Source: Acinetobacter pragensis
Lineage (GTDB): Bacteria; Pseudomonadota; Gammaproteobacteria; Pseudomonadales; Moraxellaceae
Assembly: GCF_001605895.1 (NCBI RefSeq)
Contig: NZ_LUAW01000023.1
Coordinates: 90,412 to 154,411, forward strand
DNA length: 64,000 bases
Direction: 5' to 3'
A program made the position numbers and the translations under genes. Below are positions 8,974-19,446 of the stretch, one piece after another (position 1 is the stretch's first letter; each line of letters begins with the position of its first letter). The notes under the pieces are model-generated. The model ran no database searches. It was given only the letters and a program-made list of their open reading frames with translations, and was not told where the DNA came from.

Positions 8974-11900
8974 TTGAAAGACTTGCTCGATATCATGCGC
9001 AAAAAGACGGATTCAGACGGTCATGCTCCAGTTGAGTTTGACCGCATCCGTATTGGTCTTGCGTCACCAGAAATGATTAAGTCATGGTCTCACGGTGAAG
9101 TTAAAAAGCCAGAGACAATTAACTACCGTACGTTCAAGCCAGAACGCGACGGTTTATTCTGCGCCAAAATCTTTGGTCCAGTAAAAGATTACGAATGCTT
9201 GTGCGGTAAATACAAGCGCATGAAGTACAAAGGCGTCATTTGTGAAAAATGTGGCGTTGAAGTAACGACTGCAAAAGTTCGCCGCGAACGCATGGGTCAC
9301 ATTGAACTGGCTTCTCCGGTTGCGCACATTTGGTTCTTGAAATCATTGCCGAGCCGTATCGGCCTTTTATTAGATATGACATTGCGTGATATCGAACGCG
9401 TATTGTATTTCGAATCTTATGTTGTTACTGACCCGGGTATGACTCCGTTTGAGAAATACCAGCTTCTGAATGATGAAGAATACTTCAATGCATTAGAAGA
9501 GCACGGTGATGAATTCACAGCGAAAATGGGTGCGGAAGCTGTTCAGGACCTATTGAAAGATATTGATCTTGAAGCTGAAATTTCTCGCCTGCGTGAAGAA
9601 ATTCCAAACACAACTTCAGAAACGAAGCTGAAAAAAGCGTCGAAACGCCTGAAGTTGATGGAAGCGTTCAAAGAGTCGAACAATAAGCCGGAATGGATGG
9701 TGCTGACTGTACTTCCAGTTCTTCCGCCAGACCTTCGCCCGTTGGTTCCGCTTGAAGGCGGCCGTTTCGCGACGTCTGACTTGAACGATCTTTACCGCCG
9801 CGTGATCAACCGTAATAACCGTTTAAAACGTCTTCTTGACTTGTCTGCGCCTGACATCATCGTACGTAACGAAAAACGTATGCTGCAGGAATCTGTGGAT
9901 GCGTTATTGGATAACGGCCGCCGCGGCCGTGCGATTACCGGTTCGAACAAGCGTCCGCTTAAATCTTTAGCTGATATGATCAAAGGTAAGCAAGGCCGTT
10001 TCCGTCAAAACTTGCTGGGTAAACGTGTTGACTATTCAGGCCGTTCAGTAATTACTGTTGGTCCGTCACTACGTTTGCACCAATGCGGTCTTCCAAAGAA
10101 AATGGCGCTTGAATTATTCAAACCATTTATTTTTGCGAAACTGCAAGCGTCTGGCCAGGCAACAACCATTAAAGCTGCGAAGAAAATGGTTGAGCGCGAA
10201 ACTCCAGAAGTTTGGGACGTTCTTGCTCATGTGATCCGTCAGCATCCAATCATGCTGAACCGTGCGCCGACACTTCACCGTTTGGGTCTTCAAGCATTTG
10301 AACCGACCTTGATTGAAGGTAAAGCGATCCGTCTTCACCCACTCGTATGTGCGGCATTTAACGCCGACTTCGACGGTGACCAAATGGCGGTACATGTCCC
10401 ATTAACACTTGAAGCTCAATTAGAAGCTCGTGCGTTGATGATGTCTACCAACAACATCTTATCACCTGCGAACGGTGAGCCGATTATCGTACCTTCTCAG
10501 GACGTTGTCTTGGGCTTGTATTACATCACGCGTGATGCGATCAATGCCAAAGGCGAAGGCATGGTGTTTGCGGATACTGATGAAGTAAACCGTGCATTGG
10601 CAACAGGTCAAGTTGACTTGCATGCCCGTGTTAAAGCGCGTGTGCATCAAACTGTCATCAATGAAAATGGTGAGCGTGAGCATCAAACCATTGTTGTTGA
10701 TACAACGCCTGGCCGCTGCTTGCTTTGGGAAGTTGTTCCTGAAGGCATGGATTTCCAGCAAATCAACCTTGAGATGACTAAAAAGAACATCTCTAAAATC
10801 ATTAACTCTTGCTACCGTAAATTGGGTCTGAAAGATACAGTGATCTTTGCTGACCAATTGATGTATTTGGGCTTCCGTCAAGCGACGCGTTCAGGTGTAT
10901 CTGTGGGTATGGAAGACATGCTGATTCCGCCAACTAAGCAGGCGATTATCGATAAAGCGGAAACTGAAGTTCGTGAAATCGAACAGCAGTTTGAGCAAGG
11001 TTTCGTAACTGCCGGCGAACGTTATAACAAAGTTGTCGATATTTGGGCGCGTACCAACGACCAAGTAGCGAAAGCAATGATGGACAACTTGTCATTCACG
11101 ACTGTTAAAAACAAACAGGGTGAAGACGAGAAGCAAAAATCATTCAACTCAATCTACATGATGTCTGACTCAGGTGCCCGTGGTTCGGCAGCTCAGATCC
11201 GTCAGCTTGCAGGTATGCGTGGTCTGATGGCGAAACCGGATGGCTCGATTATCGAAACACCGATTAAAGCGAACTTCCGTGAAGGTTTGACAGTACTTCA
11301 GTACTTCATCTCGACACACGGTGCGCGTAAAGGTTTGGCCGATACAGCACTGAAAACAGCGAACTCAGGTTACTTGACTCGCCGTTTGGTCGACGTTGCG
11401 CAGGATTTGGTTATTACAGAACCGGATTGCGGCACGATGGACGGTCTGGTTATGACTCCATTCATTCAAGGCGGTGATGTCATCGAGAACTTGGGTGCAC
11501 GAGTTCTTGGCCGTGTTGTTGCTGAAGATGTGAAGAAAGTCGGCACTGAAGAAGTTCTGCTTGAACGCAATACTTTAATTGATGAAAAATTAGCTGCGTT
11601 TATTGAAAATGCAGGTATTGATGAAATTAAAGTACGTTCAGTGGTTAACTGTGCGTCTACCTTTGGTGTTTGTGCGAAATGTTACGGCCGTGACCTTGCA
11701 CGCGGTCATCAGGTGAACCCTGGTGAGTCTGTTGGTGTAATGGCTGCTCAATCTATTGGTGAGCCGGGTACACAGTTAACCATGCGTACGTTCCACGTGG
11801 GCGGTGCTGCAAGCCGAACATCTGCTGCAAACAGCATTCAAGTGCGTAACAAAGGTACTGTGCGTTTCCACAATGTGAAAACTGTACAGCATGCGAAAGG

Positions 11901-13173
11901 CCACTTGGTATCAACTTCACGTTCGGGTGAAATCGGTATTGCGGATGACTTAGGCCGTGAACGCGAACGCTACAAAATCCCATACGGTGCTTCAATCATC
12001 CTGAAAGATGGTGAAGAAGTCGCAGCTGGCGGTATTGTAGCAACTTGGGATCCGCATACACATCCATTGGTTACAGAAGTTGCCGGTAAAGTGCGTTTCA
12101 GCCAAATCGCTGATGGCGTGACTGTGACATCGAAAACTGATGATGCAACTGGTATGACCACAATTGAAATCCTGCCAGTGACTTCACGTCCTGCGTCAGG
12201 TAAAGATTTGCGTCCTGCAGTGGTATTGGACACAGTTGATGGCGGCGAACAGTTCTACTTCTTGCCGCAAAACACGATTCTTTCTGTCCGTAATGGCGAA
12301 ACAATTGGTGTCGGTGATGTTATCGGCCGTGTACCGCAAGAATCTTCACGTACCCGTGATATTACCGGTGGTCTGCCGCGTGTAGCTGACTTGTTCGAAG
12401 CGCGTAAACCGAAAGAGCACGCAATTCTTGCTGAAATTTCAGGTGTTGTAAGCTTCGGTAAAGAAACTAAAGGCAAAAACCGCTTAGTGATCACTCCGGA
12501 TGACGGCTCTGAAATTTATGAAGAGCTGATTCCGAAATGGCGTACCATTAACGTGTTCGAAGGCGAACATGTGAACCGTGGTGAAACCATTTCTGATGGC
12601 CCGCAAAACCCGCATGACATCTTGCGTCTGAAGGGTGAAGTGGCGTTGACGAACTACATCGTGAACGAAGTTCAGGACGTTTACCGTCTGCAAGGTGTAA
12701 AAATCAACGATAAGCACATTGAAGTGATCGTACGTCAAATGCTGCGTAAAGTTGACATCACTGATGGCGGCGATACAAGCTTCATCAAAGGCGAACAAGT
12801 GGATTACATTCGTGTAATGGGCGAGAACCAAGCTGTTCTGGCGCAAAACAAGTTCCCTGCGAAATTTGAACGTCAATTGATGGGTATCACCAAAGCATCG
12901 CTTTCTACTGACTCGTTCATTTCTGCTGCATCGTTCCAGGAAACCACTCGTGTGTTGACTGAAGCGGCTGTAACAGGTAAAGAAGATGACTTGCGCGGTC
13001 TGAAAGAGAACGTGGTTGTAGGCCGCTTGATTCCTGCAGGTACGGGTTTGGCATATCACTTAGAGCGCCGCCGTCAAGAATCAGAAGCTGCTGAACTTGA
13101 GCTTCACAATGATTTCTCTGATGTTGATCAGGCTTTAAGCCAGGCATTCAGCGATGAGTTTAATGGCCTTTAA
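8974..13173 (+). CDS. rpoC: DNA-directed RNA polymerase subunit beta'
   Basis: The beta' subunit carries the catalytic centre. Of 1399 residues, the N-terminal zinc ligands are Cys75, Cys77, Cys90 and Cys93, and the Mg-binding motif NADFDGD spans residues 463-469 (Asp465, Asp467, Asp469). A second Cys cluster ([14 protein letters not shown]) occurs at about residue 890-905, as does the trigger-loop/bridge-helix region. Translation starts at TTG (8974) preceded by ACGGAG (8961-8966). The protein start [11 protein letters not shown] matches the genus, and no better ATG is available. A strong terminator follows 27 bases after the stop. Confidence 0.99.
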   Translation: MKDLLDIMRKKTDSDGHAPVEFDRIRIGLASPEMIKSWSHGEVKKPETINYRTFKPERDGLFCAKIFGPVKDYECLCGKYKRMKYKGVICEKCGVEVTTAKVRRERMGHIELASPVAHIWFLKSLPSRIGLLLDMTLRDIERVLYFESYVVTDPGMTPFEKYQLLNDEEYFNALEEHGDEFTAKMGAEAVQDLLKDIDLEAEISRLREEIPNTTSETKLKKASKRLKLMEAFKESNNKPEWMVLTVLPVLPPDLRPLVPLEGGRFATSDLNDLYRRVINRNNRLKRLLDLSAPDIIVRNEKRMLQESVDALLDNGRRGRAITGSNKRPLKSLADMIKGKQGRFRQNLLGKRVDYSGRSVITVGPSLRLHQCGLPKKMALELFKPFIFAKLQASGQATTIKAAKKMVERETPEVWDVLAHVIRQHPIMLNRAPTLHRLGLQAFEPTLIEGKAIRLHPLVCAAFNADFDGDQMAVHVPLTLEAQLEARALMMSTNNILSPANGEPIIVPSQDVVLGLYYITRDAINAKGEGMVFADTDEVNRALATGQVDLHARVKARVHQTVINENGEREHQTIVVDTTPGRCLLWEVVPEGMDFQQINLEMTKKNISKIINSCYRKLGLKDTVIFADQLMYLGFRQATRSGVSVGMEDMLIPPTKQAIIDKAETEVREIEQQFEQGFVTAGERYNKVVDIWARTNDQVAKAMMDNLSFTTVKNKQGEDEKQKSFNSIYMMSDSGARGSAAQIRQLAGMRGLMAKPDGSIIETPIKANFREGLTVLQYFISTHGARKGLADTALKTANSGYLTRRLVDVAQDLVITEPDCGTMDGLVMTPFIQGGDVIENLGARVLGRVVAEDVKKVGTEEVLLERNTLIDEKLAAFIENAGIDEIKVRSVVNCASTFGVCAKCYGRDLARGHQVNPGESVGVMAAQSIGEPGTQLTMRTFHVGGAASRTSAANSIQVRNKGTVRFHNVKTVQHAKGHLVSTSRSGEIGIADDLGRERERYKIPYGASIILKDGEEVAAGGIVATWDPHTHPLVTEVAGKVRFSQIADGVTVTSKTDDATGMTTIEILPVTSRPASGKDLRPAVVLDTVDGGEQFYFLPQNTILSVRNGETIGVGDVIGRVPQESSRTRDITGGLPRVADLFEARKPKEHAILAEISGVVSFGKETKGKNRLVITPDDGSEIYEELIPKWRTINVFEGEHVNRGETISDGPQNPHDILRLKGEVALTNYIVNEVQDVYRLQGVKINDKHIEVIVRQMLRKVDITDGGDTSFIKGEQVDYIRVMGENQAVLAQNKFPAKFERQLMGITKASLSTDSFISAASFQETTRVLTEAAVTGKEDDLRGLKENVVVGRLIPAGTGLAYHLERRRQESEAAELELHNDFSDVDQALSQAFSDEFNGL

Positions 13174-13199
13174 TTAGTCCATAAAGACTGAATTGAAAA

Positions 13200-13224
13200 G
13201 CGCCTTCGGGCGCTTTTTTTTTTT
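13200..13224 (+). terminator. Rho-independent terminator after rpoC
   Basis: GCGCC (13200-13204), TTCG tetraloop, GGCGC (13209-13213) and an eleven-T run. The flanking AAAA/TTTT extends the stem. It ends the rpoBC operon. Confidence 0.95.
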
Positions 13225-13299
13225 GTCAAAAATACAAAAATACAAAAAGAGAATAAGAATCATTTATTATATTGTGAATGTTTGATTTGTGAAAAAATT

Positions 13300-14193
13300 A
13301 TGCTGAAAATTTGCAGGGGAATTTGCTTTTTGATTTTAGGCGCATGCATGCATAGTGCGAGCGCTAAGCCTAATCTGAAGCCTTTGGGGGAAAATATCGC
13401 CGATCAAAAATCGGCGTATTATGATTTTAAAATAAAGCAGTTCCAGTCAGCAGACCATTTGCGCAGCTATAAAGTCTGGCTGGCTGTACCAAAAGGCCAT
13501 GCAAAAAAAGCCCAAGCTGTAATTTATATGCTGGATGGCAATGCTGTGATGGATCGGCTGAAAGAGCCGATGCTGAAAGAATTAGCGGCTTATGATGCGC
13601 CGGTTTTGGTGGCTGTCGGTTATGACACTCAACTGCCATTTTTATCAGAGGCGCGGTCTGTAGATTACACGCCGGGCAATGGAGATGGCAAGATTGAGCC
13701 GGATCCGCGCTCACCCGATAGAATGAGCGGCGGCAGTCAAGCCTTCCGTGATTTGCTGACCGGGCCGGTGGCTGCTTGGGTGCACAGTCAAACCAAGCTT
13801 GATCCTCAGCGGATCGGCCTTTGGGGGCATTCATATGGCGGCTTGTTTGTGCTGGATAGCATGCTGAACAGCAATTATTTTACGCATTATTTTGCAGCGA
13901 GCCCGTCTTTAGGCTGGGCTGATCACCGGATGTTTAATCAACTCATGCATGCAAAAATCAGCAATGCTGAACACAAAAAACTTTGGCTGATTGAAGGTGA
14001 TTCAGAGCAACAGGGGCAGGCATTGCGAAGCCCGAACGCCTCATCTAACGGGATTGATCAACTGCGAAAAGCTGCTTTGATGCTCAGTCAGCAGAAGGTT
14101 CAGACCAAATTGATTATTTATCCGCAATTAACGCATGGTGAAGTTTTTATCCCAGCGATGCGCGAAGCATTTGAGCAGAAGTTATGGAATTAG
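13300..14193 (+). CDS. Exported alpha/beta-hydrolase-fold esterase (esterase D/BesA/IroE-like)
   Basis: Likely a periplasmic serine esterase of the putative-esterase family that includes siderophore hydrolases and S-formylglutathione hydrolases. The nucleophile motif GHSYGG places Ser178. A downstream LIEGDSEQ supplies a candidate Asp, and LTHGEVF near the C-terminus supplies the catalytic His. The N-terminus is a signal sequence ending ASA before KPN; an LGAC stretch inside it could act as a weak lipobox. The ATG at 13300 is preferred over a TTG 18 bases upstream because it begins the signal peptide directly. The gene stands alone between rpoC and an unknown periplasmic gene. The substrate cannot be told; siderophore release is only one possibility. 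Confidence 0.8.
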   Translation: MLKICRGICFLILGACMHSASAKPNLKPLGENIADQKSAYYDFKIKQFQSADHLRSYKVWLAVPKGHAKKAQAVIYMLDGNAVMDRLKEPMLKELAAYDAPVLVAVGYDTQLPFLSEARSVDYTPGNGDGKIEPDPRSPDRMSGGSQAFRDLLTGPVAAWVHSQTKLDPQRIGLWGHSYGGLFVLDSMLNSNYFTHYFAASPSLGWADHRMFNQLMHAKISNAEHKKLWLIEGDSEQQGQALRSPNASSNGIDQLRKAALMLSQQKVQTKLIIYPQLTHGEVFIPAMREAFEQKLWN

Positions 14194-14281
14194 CGCTTGG
14201 CTGAACATGAAAATCTGCTTATAGTAAAATGATGTTATTGCAAAAATAACATGAAAATTAATAATTCTAAGGGGCAATTCT

Positions 14282-14830
14282 ATGTTTTCACGTTCGTGTA
14301 TCGTATCAGCTGTATATTTAGTTATTGCATTGCCAAGCTTGGCTTTCGCGGCGCCTATGCCGAACACCATAGTGGTTGAGGATAAGGCGGTTGTGCCGGT
14401 ATTGAAAACCGAAGTTATCCGCCGGGCAGCGGGGCAGGAGCCAGTGCGCCAGGTAACGGCGACGGTTTTAGAGATGACCAATCAAGGCAAAGATATTGTA
14501 GCGCGTGAAATTGAACTGCAGGACAGCCAAGATCAATTTTCAGACAAGCAGCTGTCTATTCCTGTTGTTAAAAAAGGCAGCGTGATTGTACCGACCTCTA
14601 AAATTGAATTGAATAAGACGCTGAAGCAGGACGGTCAAGTGATCGCTCAGACCAAGAAGGTTGATGCAGAAGGCATGGAGTTTAAAAAAGGGCAAGAACC
14701 TGTTAAGCGGACATTGCAGCTGGATCAGAAGCGCATTCCGGACCGCAATGTCAAAGTTTCACATGCGGTGCTGACAGAAAATGGCGCTGTGAGTAAAGAT
14801 GTAACGGTATTGAGCGAGGCGGAAGAATAA
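14282..14830 (+). CDS. Periplasmic protein of unknown function
   Basis: A 182-residue protein with a clear signal peptide (hydrophobic core VYLVIALPSLAFA, cleavage before APMPN). The mature part is rich in Lys, Gln and Val, with repeated beta-strand-like segments and no cysteine. No family is recognised. A good Shine-Dalgarno (AAGGGG) precedes the ATG. It follows the esterase by 88 bases on the same strand, but no functional link is evident. Confidence 0.75.
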   Translation: MFSRSCIVSAVYLVIALPSLAFAAPMPNTIVVEDKAVVPVLKTEVIRRAAGQEPVRQVTATVLEMTNQGKDIVAREIELQDSQDQFSDKQLSIPVVKKGSVIVPTSKIELNKTLKQDGQVIAQTKKVDAEGMEFKKGQEPVKRTLQLDQKRIPDRNVKVSHAVLTENGAVSKDVTVLSEAEE

Positions 14831-14974
14831 TTTTTTAACACACGAGATGATTTCTGAGTTCGGCTGCTGTTTTACAAATTACTTCAAATTATGCCTGAGA
14901 CTTAACATTCAGTTGAAATTGATCCCATAATATAGATCTATGCTGTAATCAAATAAAGCTGTAAGGGGAAGGAT

Positions 14975-15331
14975 ATGAAAAAATTACTCAGTGTGATGGC
15001 CATGACCGCCATGTCTACTGTGCTTTTAGCGGGCTGTGAAAGCATGTCTCCAAATGAACAGCGGATTGGCGCGGCTGCCTTAGGCGGCGCGATTGGCGGC
15101 GGCGCAGGCAGCCATATTGGCGGTACTGCAGGGGCAGCTGTCGGTGGCGGCGCTGGCGCAGCAGTCGGCAGTAAGACACAGAATGGTTCAAACCGTAATG
15201 CGACTTACAGCGGTGTTGGCGGCGCGATTGGCTCAGCGGTCGGTAAAAGCGTCTTCGGCGGCAATGCTGGCGCAGCAATCGGCGGTGCAATTGGCGGCGG
15301 CGCTGGTGCCGCAATTGAGCAGCAGCGCTAA
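14975..15331 (+). CDS. Glycine-zipper lipoprotein
   Basis: Residues 1-20 form a lipoprotein signal with lipobox LLAGC (Cys20). The rest is almost entirely Gly/Ala in GxxxG-type patterns (for example GGAIGGGAGSHIGG), resembling the glycine-zipper 2TM domain of the 17-kDa surface antigen/SlyB/OmlA-associated families. Such proteins sit in the outer membrane and are thought to pack as membrane-inserted helices that affect envelope integrity. The 118-residue length is at the short end. An AAGGGGAAGG ribosome binding site is present. It is converged upon by the DUF4442 gene, sharing the terminator at 15363-15388. Confidence 0.85.
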   Translation: MKKLLSVMAMTAMSTVLLAGCESMSPNEQRIGAAALGGAIGGGAGSHIGGTAGAAVGGGAGAAVGSKTQNGSNRNATYSGVGGAIGSAVGKSVFGGNAGAAIGGAIGGGAGAAIEQQR

Positions 15332-15362
15332 AATAAAAGCAGAAATTCACATATTGAAAAAA

Positions 15363-15388
15363 GCGCTTGATGATTCAAGCGCTTTTTT
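15363..15388. terminator. Bidirectional terminator
   Basis: GCGCTTGA (15363-15370), TGAT loop, TCAAGCGC (15375-15382), T-run on the plus strand and A-run before it, so it serves both convergent genes. The T-run overlaps the stop codon of the minus-strand gene. Confidence 0.93.
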
Positions 15389-15878
15389 ATTTGCGCGGCT
15401 TAGACTGTTTCCGCCGGATATACAGGGTCTTTTGAACTTCTGCAATACGCAGCCCCGCTTCATCAAAAATATTGAGAGAATAATTGCGGATGACAGGCGC
15501 GTAATTATCAGCCAAGGCCTTGATATGTTCCACTTCCTGAAAGTCTAAGCGGATATCTGCATAAACAGTGCCGCGGCCCGGCGAAAGAAACTGGATATTG
15601 GAGGATTTATCCCAAACAATATACTTAGAGCCTAAATGATGCATGAGCAGCAGCATGTAGAAAGGATCGACCATAGAATATAAGCTGCCGCCAAAATGCA
15701 CGCCTACAATATTGCGGTTTTTGTGCGTCAGCGGCATTTTTACCCGAATATGATAATTGGGCAGATCTATTTGATCGATTTCAATCCCTGCGCCTTTGTA
15801 GGGGGCATAATGATTGAGTAAGAATTTCGAGACAATTGGAATTGTCATTATTTTTTGCATTAGGCCCATAGCGGTCAA
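15387..15878 (-). CDS. DUF4442 hot-dog-fold thioesterase-like protein
   Basis: A 163-residue single hot-dog domain of the DUF4442 group, related to PaaI/YiiD-type thioesterases. Conserved features are the segment HFGGSLYSMVDPFYM, whose Asp/Ser region marks the helix of the hot-dog fold, and the strand pattern SSNIQFLSPGRGTVYADIRL. Members are presumed to hydrolyse acyl-CoA thioesters; the substrate is unknown. It stands alone, convergent with the lipoprotein and divergent from the epoxide-hydrolase-like gene. Confidence 0.82.
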   Translation of the reverse strand: MTAMGLMQKIMTIPIVSKFLLNHYAPYKGAGIEIDQIDLPNYHIRVKMPLTHKNRNIVGVHFGGSLYSMVDPFYMLLLMHHLGSKYIVWDKSSNIQFLSPGRGTVYADIRLDFQEVEHIKALADNYAPVIRNYSLNIFDEAGLRIAEVQKTLYIRRKQSKPRK

Positions 15879-15983
15879 TTTCTTTTAATTGTCAGATCAC
15901 CATACTAGAACAGAATATAAACGCTGGCATTGATCAGATTGCCGGCACATGATTATAAAACGCCAATCACAAAGGACCCTAAC

Positions 15984-16853
15984 ATGGATGCACGTACTCA
16001 GTGGGTAAGTACCTCAGATCAGCAGCGGCTCTTCGCGAAAGCATGGGGGAATGCGCAGAATCCGGCTTTGGTTCTGGTGCATGGCTATCCGGATAATCAA
16101 GACGTCTGGAAACCGGTTATTGAGCAGCTGATTTCTGAATATTATATTGTGACTTACGATGTGCGCGGCGCGGGTGAATCCAGTATTCCAAAGCGCATTA
16201 AAGATTTCCGCCTAGAGCAGCTGTCGCAGGATTTAGACAGCGTTGTCCGTGCTGTATTGGGGGATCGTCCTTTTCATCTGGCTGCACATGATTGGGGTTC
16301 TATACAGTCTTGGGAGTCGGTCACTGAACCGAAGTTCCGCGGCCGGATTTTATCCTATACCACGATATCCGGGCCATGCCTTGACCATGCCGCGTATTGG
16401 ATGCGTCAGCAGTTTCAGCATGAGAAACCTAAATTTTTTAAACAGCTGAGCAAGTCCTGGTACATTGCCGCTTTTCAGCTGCCTTTTTTGGCGCCCGCGG
16501 CTTGGAATTTTTTCAGTCCTGAACGCTGGGGCGCTGTAGTCTCCAAATTGGAAGGACAGCCACAGCTGCCGCTGAATGCCAATATTGTAAAAGATGGCAA
16601 ATATGGTGTTGGGCTGTACCGCGCCAATTTTATCCCGCGTTTACTGAAACCGCGGGAACGTTTTGCAGTCTGTGCAGTTCAGGCAATTGTGTTAAAGCAG
16701 GATAATTTTGTCAGTCCAGCGCTAATAGATGAGGTACCGAAATGGGCTGAGGATTTTTCCCGCGTGGATTTGGATGCCAATCATTGGGCGGTACTGAGCG
16801 CACCGGAGAAAATAGCCGAGCACATCACGGATTTTATTCGGCGTCAGGGTTAA
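15984..16853 (+). CDS. Alpha/beta hydrolase, epoxide hydrolase/dehalogenase type
   Basis: A 289-residue cytoplasmic alpha/beta hydrolase. The oxyanion-hole motif HGYPDN lies at about residues 33-38. The nucleophile elbow reads HDWGS with Asp103, the aspartate nucleophile typical of epoxide hydrolases and haloalkane dehalogenases rather than the Ser of lipases. The catalytic His is probably that in DANHWAV near the C-terminus. The ATG at 15984 has AAAGGA seven bases upstream; an in-frame TTG at 15930 is rejected. In the genus such proteins are often near oxidoreductases, but here none is adjacent, so substrate and pathway remain open. Confidence 0.85.
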   Translation: MDARTQWVSTSDQQRLFAKAWGNAQNPALVLVHGYPDNQDVWKPVIEQLISEYYIVTYDVRGAGESSIPKRIKDFRLEQLSQDLDSVVRAVLGDRPFHLAAHDWGSIQSWESVTEPKFRGRILSYTTISGPCLDHAAYWMRQQFQHEKPKFFKQLSKSWYIAAFQLPFLAPAAWNFFSPERWGAVVSKLEGQPQLPLNANIVKDGKYGVGLYRANFIPRLLKPRERFAVCAVQAIVLKQDNFVSPALIDEVPKWAEDFSRVDLDANHWAVLSAPEKIAEHITDFIRRQG

Positions 16854-16956
16854 TCTAAGAATAAGGAAGTCATGACCGCAAGGCAGCGGACAACTGGGGT
16901 AAATTTATTCGGAAACTCTGATAAAATGCATTTTTTCCAAAGTTACCTATTTCCCT

Positions 16957-18324
16957 ATGTTTGCAATTATTGCTGCCATTGCAGTCATGTTTGGCTTGTC
17001 TTTGGTTCGTGTTCCTGTGGTCTTTGCCTTGGTAATAGGGGCAATGACTGGCGGCTTATTGGCTGGTTTAGGGCTTCAAGGCACATTAGACGCATTTAAT
17101 AACGGTTTGGGCGGCGGTGCAAAAATCGCTTTAGCCTACGGTATTCTAGGCGCTTTTGCTTTGGCGCTGGCGCGTTCCGGATTGCCGGATTTATTGGCCT
17201 ATAAGTTGATTACCGTGCTTAAAGGCAGCAGTAATCAAAAAGCGCAGAACCGTGTTAAATATCTGATTTTTTTTACAGTGTCGCTAGCCGCGGTTTTTTC
17301 ACAAAACGTCATTCCTGTACATATTGCATTTATTCCGGTTTTGATTCCGCCGTTATTGAATGTATTCAATCACTTAAAGCTGGACCGCCGGCTTATTACC
17401 TGCCTGCTGACTTTTGGTTTGGTCGGTACCTATATGCTGCTGCCTGTGGGCTTTGGCGCGATCTTTCTGAATGATATTCTGGGTCAGAATATTAATACTT
17501 TCGGCAAGCCCTACGGTTTTCAAATCAGCTACGAGCAAATTCCCGCTGCCATGGCGATTCCTGTTTTCGGCATGTTTGTCGGCCTGCTGGTTGCTGTATT
17601 TTTCAGTTACCGTAAGCCGCGTGAATACCGGGATGTGCAGCTTGAAGCGCCGAAGCATACTATTTCAGGGGACATGGACAGTCATGGGCAGGCTAAACCT
17701 GAGATTGCGAACTTCACGCTTTTCATGGCCGCAGCCGCTGTGGTTATGACATTGTGTGTGCAGCTTTATTCAGATTCAATGATTCTGGCAGGTCTGGTCG
17801 GTGTAGCGATTTTAAGCTGCGCAGGCATTTTCAAATGGAAAGAAGCCGATGATGTGATTATTACCGGCATGCGCATGATGGCGCTGGTCGGTTTTATCAT
17901 GATTTCCGCGCAGGGCTTTGCTTCAGTGATTGAAGCGACCAATCAGGTGCCTGCACTGGTTGAAGCATCGGTGGAATGGATTGGCAACAGCAAAGCGTTG
18001 GCTGCCTTTTTGATGCTGCTGATTGGCTTGCTGATTACTTTGGGCATTGGTTCCTCTTTTTCTACTGTGCCTATTCTGGCGATTATTTATGTCCCGCTGT
18101 GCCTTCAGTTCGGTTTCAGCCCTGCTGCCACAATTGCAATTATTGGCACGGCAGCGGCATTAGGCGATGCCGGTTCGCCCGCCTCTGATTCGACTTTGGG
18201 ACCCACTTCAGGCTTGAATATGGACGGTCAGCATGACCATATGAAAGACAGTGTGATTCCAACATTTATCCATTTTAATATTCCATTAATGATCTTTGGC
18301 TGGATTGCAGCTATGGTGCTTTAA
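16957..18324 (+). CDS. NhaC/YuiF-type Na+/H+ antiporter family transporter
   Basis: An inner-membrane protein of 455 residues with about eleven to twelve hydrophobic segments. It belongs to the ion-transporter group that contains the Na+/H+ antiporter NhaC and B. subtilis YuiF-like putative amino-acid carriers. Signs are the N-terminal GGxxAG-rich helix, the re-entrant-like FSQNVIPVHIAFIPVLIPP, and the C-terminal GDAGSPASDSTLGPTSGLNMDGQHDH, which is characteristic of the YuiF side of the family. It could carry Na+/H+ or a small organic anion or amino acid; the sequence does not decide. The Shine-Dalgarno is poor. A terminator follows directly. Confidence 0.8.
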   Translation: MFAIIAAIAVMFGLSLVRVPVVFALVIGAMTGGLLAGLGLQGTLDAFNNGLGGGAKIALAYGILGAFALALARSGLPDLLAYKLITVLKGSSNQKAQNRVKYLIFFTVSLAAVFSQNVIPVHIAFIPVLIPPLLNVFNHLKLDRRLITCLLTFGLVGTYMLLPVGFGAIFLNDILGQNINTFGKPYGFQISYEQIPAAMAIPVFGMFVGLLVAVFFSYRKPREYRDVQLEAPKHTISGDMDSHGQAKPEIANFTLFMAAAAVVMTLCVQLYSDSMILAGLVGVAILSCAGIFKWKEADDVIITGMRMMALVGFIMISAQGFASVIEATNQVPALVEASVEWIGNSKALAAFLMLLIGLLITLGIGSSFSTVPILAIIYVPLCLQFGFSPAATIAIIGTAAALGDAGSPASDSTLGPTSGLNMDGQHDHMKDSVIPTFIHFNIPLMIFGWIAAMVL

Positions 18325-18340
18325 CGGGTTAAATGAATTT

Positions 18341-18369
18341 AAAAAGGCGATTTTAAAATCGCCTTTTTT
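18341..18369 (+). terminator. Rho-independent terminator
   Basis: AAAAAGGCGATTTT pairs with AAAATCGCCTTTTT, with continuing T. It closes the transporter gene. Confidence 0.92.
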
Positions 18370-18633
18370 TAATATTTAATTCTGATTAAAATAAGTATTT
18401 TTATTTAATTCCGATGGTTGAGGTTGGTTTATAACGGGGTTTTTATAATAAAAATTAAATATATTAAAACCAAGCATAAAGCTATGTTTAAAATAAATTA
18501 TTAATATAAACAGCATATTGTAAAATATTATCAATTGTTATTGAATAATGCTATTGCTTAAATTTTATAATAGAGGATATGATTAATTAATGTTTAAATT
18601 TGTTGTATTAATTTTCCCAGAGGTTGTTTGAAT
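18370..18633 (+). other. AT-rich intergenic leader of ompW-like gene
   Basis: About 260 bases of very AT-rich DNA with no open frame. It probably holds the ompW promoter and regulatory sites, but several weak TATAAT-like strings prevent a single choice. AGAGG at 18619-18623 is the ribosome binding site. Confidence 0.5.
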
Positions 18634-19254
18634 ATGTTAAAGCAAGTTGCTCTTATTTCATTGTTGGGTCTTTCTGCTTCTGCAATGGCGGGTCAATGGC
18701 AGGTGAAAGTCGGCGCTTCAGCAGTTGCTCCAACTGAATCAACAGCGGTATCGGATCTAGGCGGTCTCGAAGTAGAAGCAAAAAATGAATTGGCGTTTAC
18801 GCCATCTGTCGAATACTTCTTTAATGACAATATTTCAACTGAGTTATTGCTGGCTGCACCTATTAATCACACTGTAACGGCGGCTGGTGTTGATGCTGTA
18901 AAAATTAAGCATTTGCCGCCAACATTGACAGTTAAATATAACTTTAAGAACTCAACTGGTTTTACGCCATACATTGGTGTCGGCGGTACCGCATTTATCG
19001 CTTGGGATGAAAGTGAACGCGGTCCGTTGGCCGGCACAGATGTCAGCGTTAAGGAAGATTTTGGTTTTGCAGGTCAGGTCGGTTTTAACTACCAGCCGGC
19101 TGATGCAAAAAACTGGGGTGTTTTCTTTGATGCGCGCTATGCGCAAATCAGTCCAGAAGTTGATATTAAAGCTGCAGACGGTACCCGTGTAGCAAAATTC
19201 GATTTGGACATTGACCCGCTTGTTTACACAATCGGCTATAGCTACAAGTTCTAA
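18634..19254 (+). CDS. ompW: OmpW-family outer membrane protein
   Basis: A small eight-stranded outer-membrane barrel thought to pass hydrophobic or small solutes. It is 206 residues long with signal peptide MLKQVALISLLGLSASAMA, then alternating strand patterns, the family segment LPPTLTVKYNF, TGFTPYIGVGG and a C-terminal strand ending YSYKF with terminal Phe for BAM recognition. The ATG at 18634 has AGAGG ten bases upstream; an in-frame TTG two codons earlier is rejected. It is monocistronic, with its own terminator. Confidence 0.9.
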   Translation: MLKQVALISLLGLSASAMAGQWQVKVGASAVAPTESTAVSDLGGLEVEAKNELAFTPSVEYFFNDNISTELLLAAPINHTVTAAGVDAVKIKHLPPTLTVKYNFKNSTGFTPYIGVGGTAFIAWDESERGPLAGTDVSVKEDFGFAGQVGFNYQPADAKNWGVFFDARYAQISPEVDIKAADGTRVAKFDLDIDPLVYTIGYSYKF

Positions 19255-19277
19255 TAAAAATAATTAAATCAGCGCAG

Positions 19278-19305
19278 AGCCCCATCAGTTGATGGGGCTT
19301 TTTTT
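19278..19305 (+). terminator. Rho-independent terminator after ompW
   Basis: AGCCCCATCA (19278-19287), GT loop, TGATGGGGCT (19290-19299) and a T-run. Confidence 0.93.
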
Positions 19306-19446
19306 ATACCGCAATATACAAAAAACGAATATATTTAAAGATTTGCTGCTTGAGCGCCTAGGCAATAGCGCCTATGGTAAATGCAGCGCATATTGAAAAG
19401 CTGAATAATTTTTATAAACATGTTGACGAGATAACGGACGGCTCTA

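Noticed and set aside
12484..13059. 191-codon open frame antisense to rpoC
   Set aside because: Shadow of rpoC; Cys/His/Phe-rich composition and no family resemblance.
13300..14193. Assignment of the esterase as a siderophore hydrolase
   Set aside because: The fold and triad fit, but no siderophore synthesis or uptake gene is nearby, so only the general esterase call is kept.
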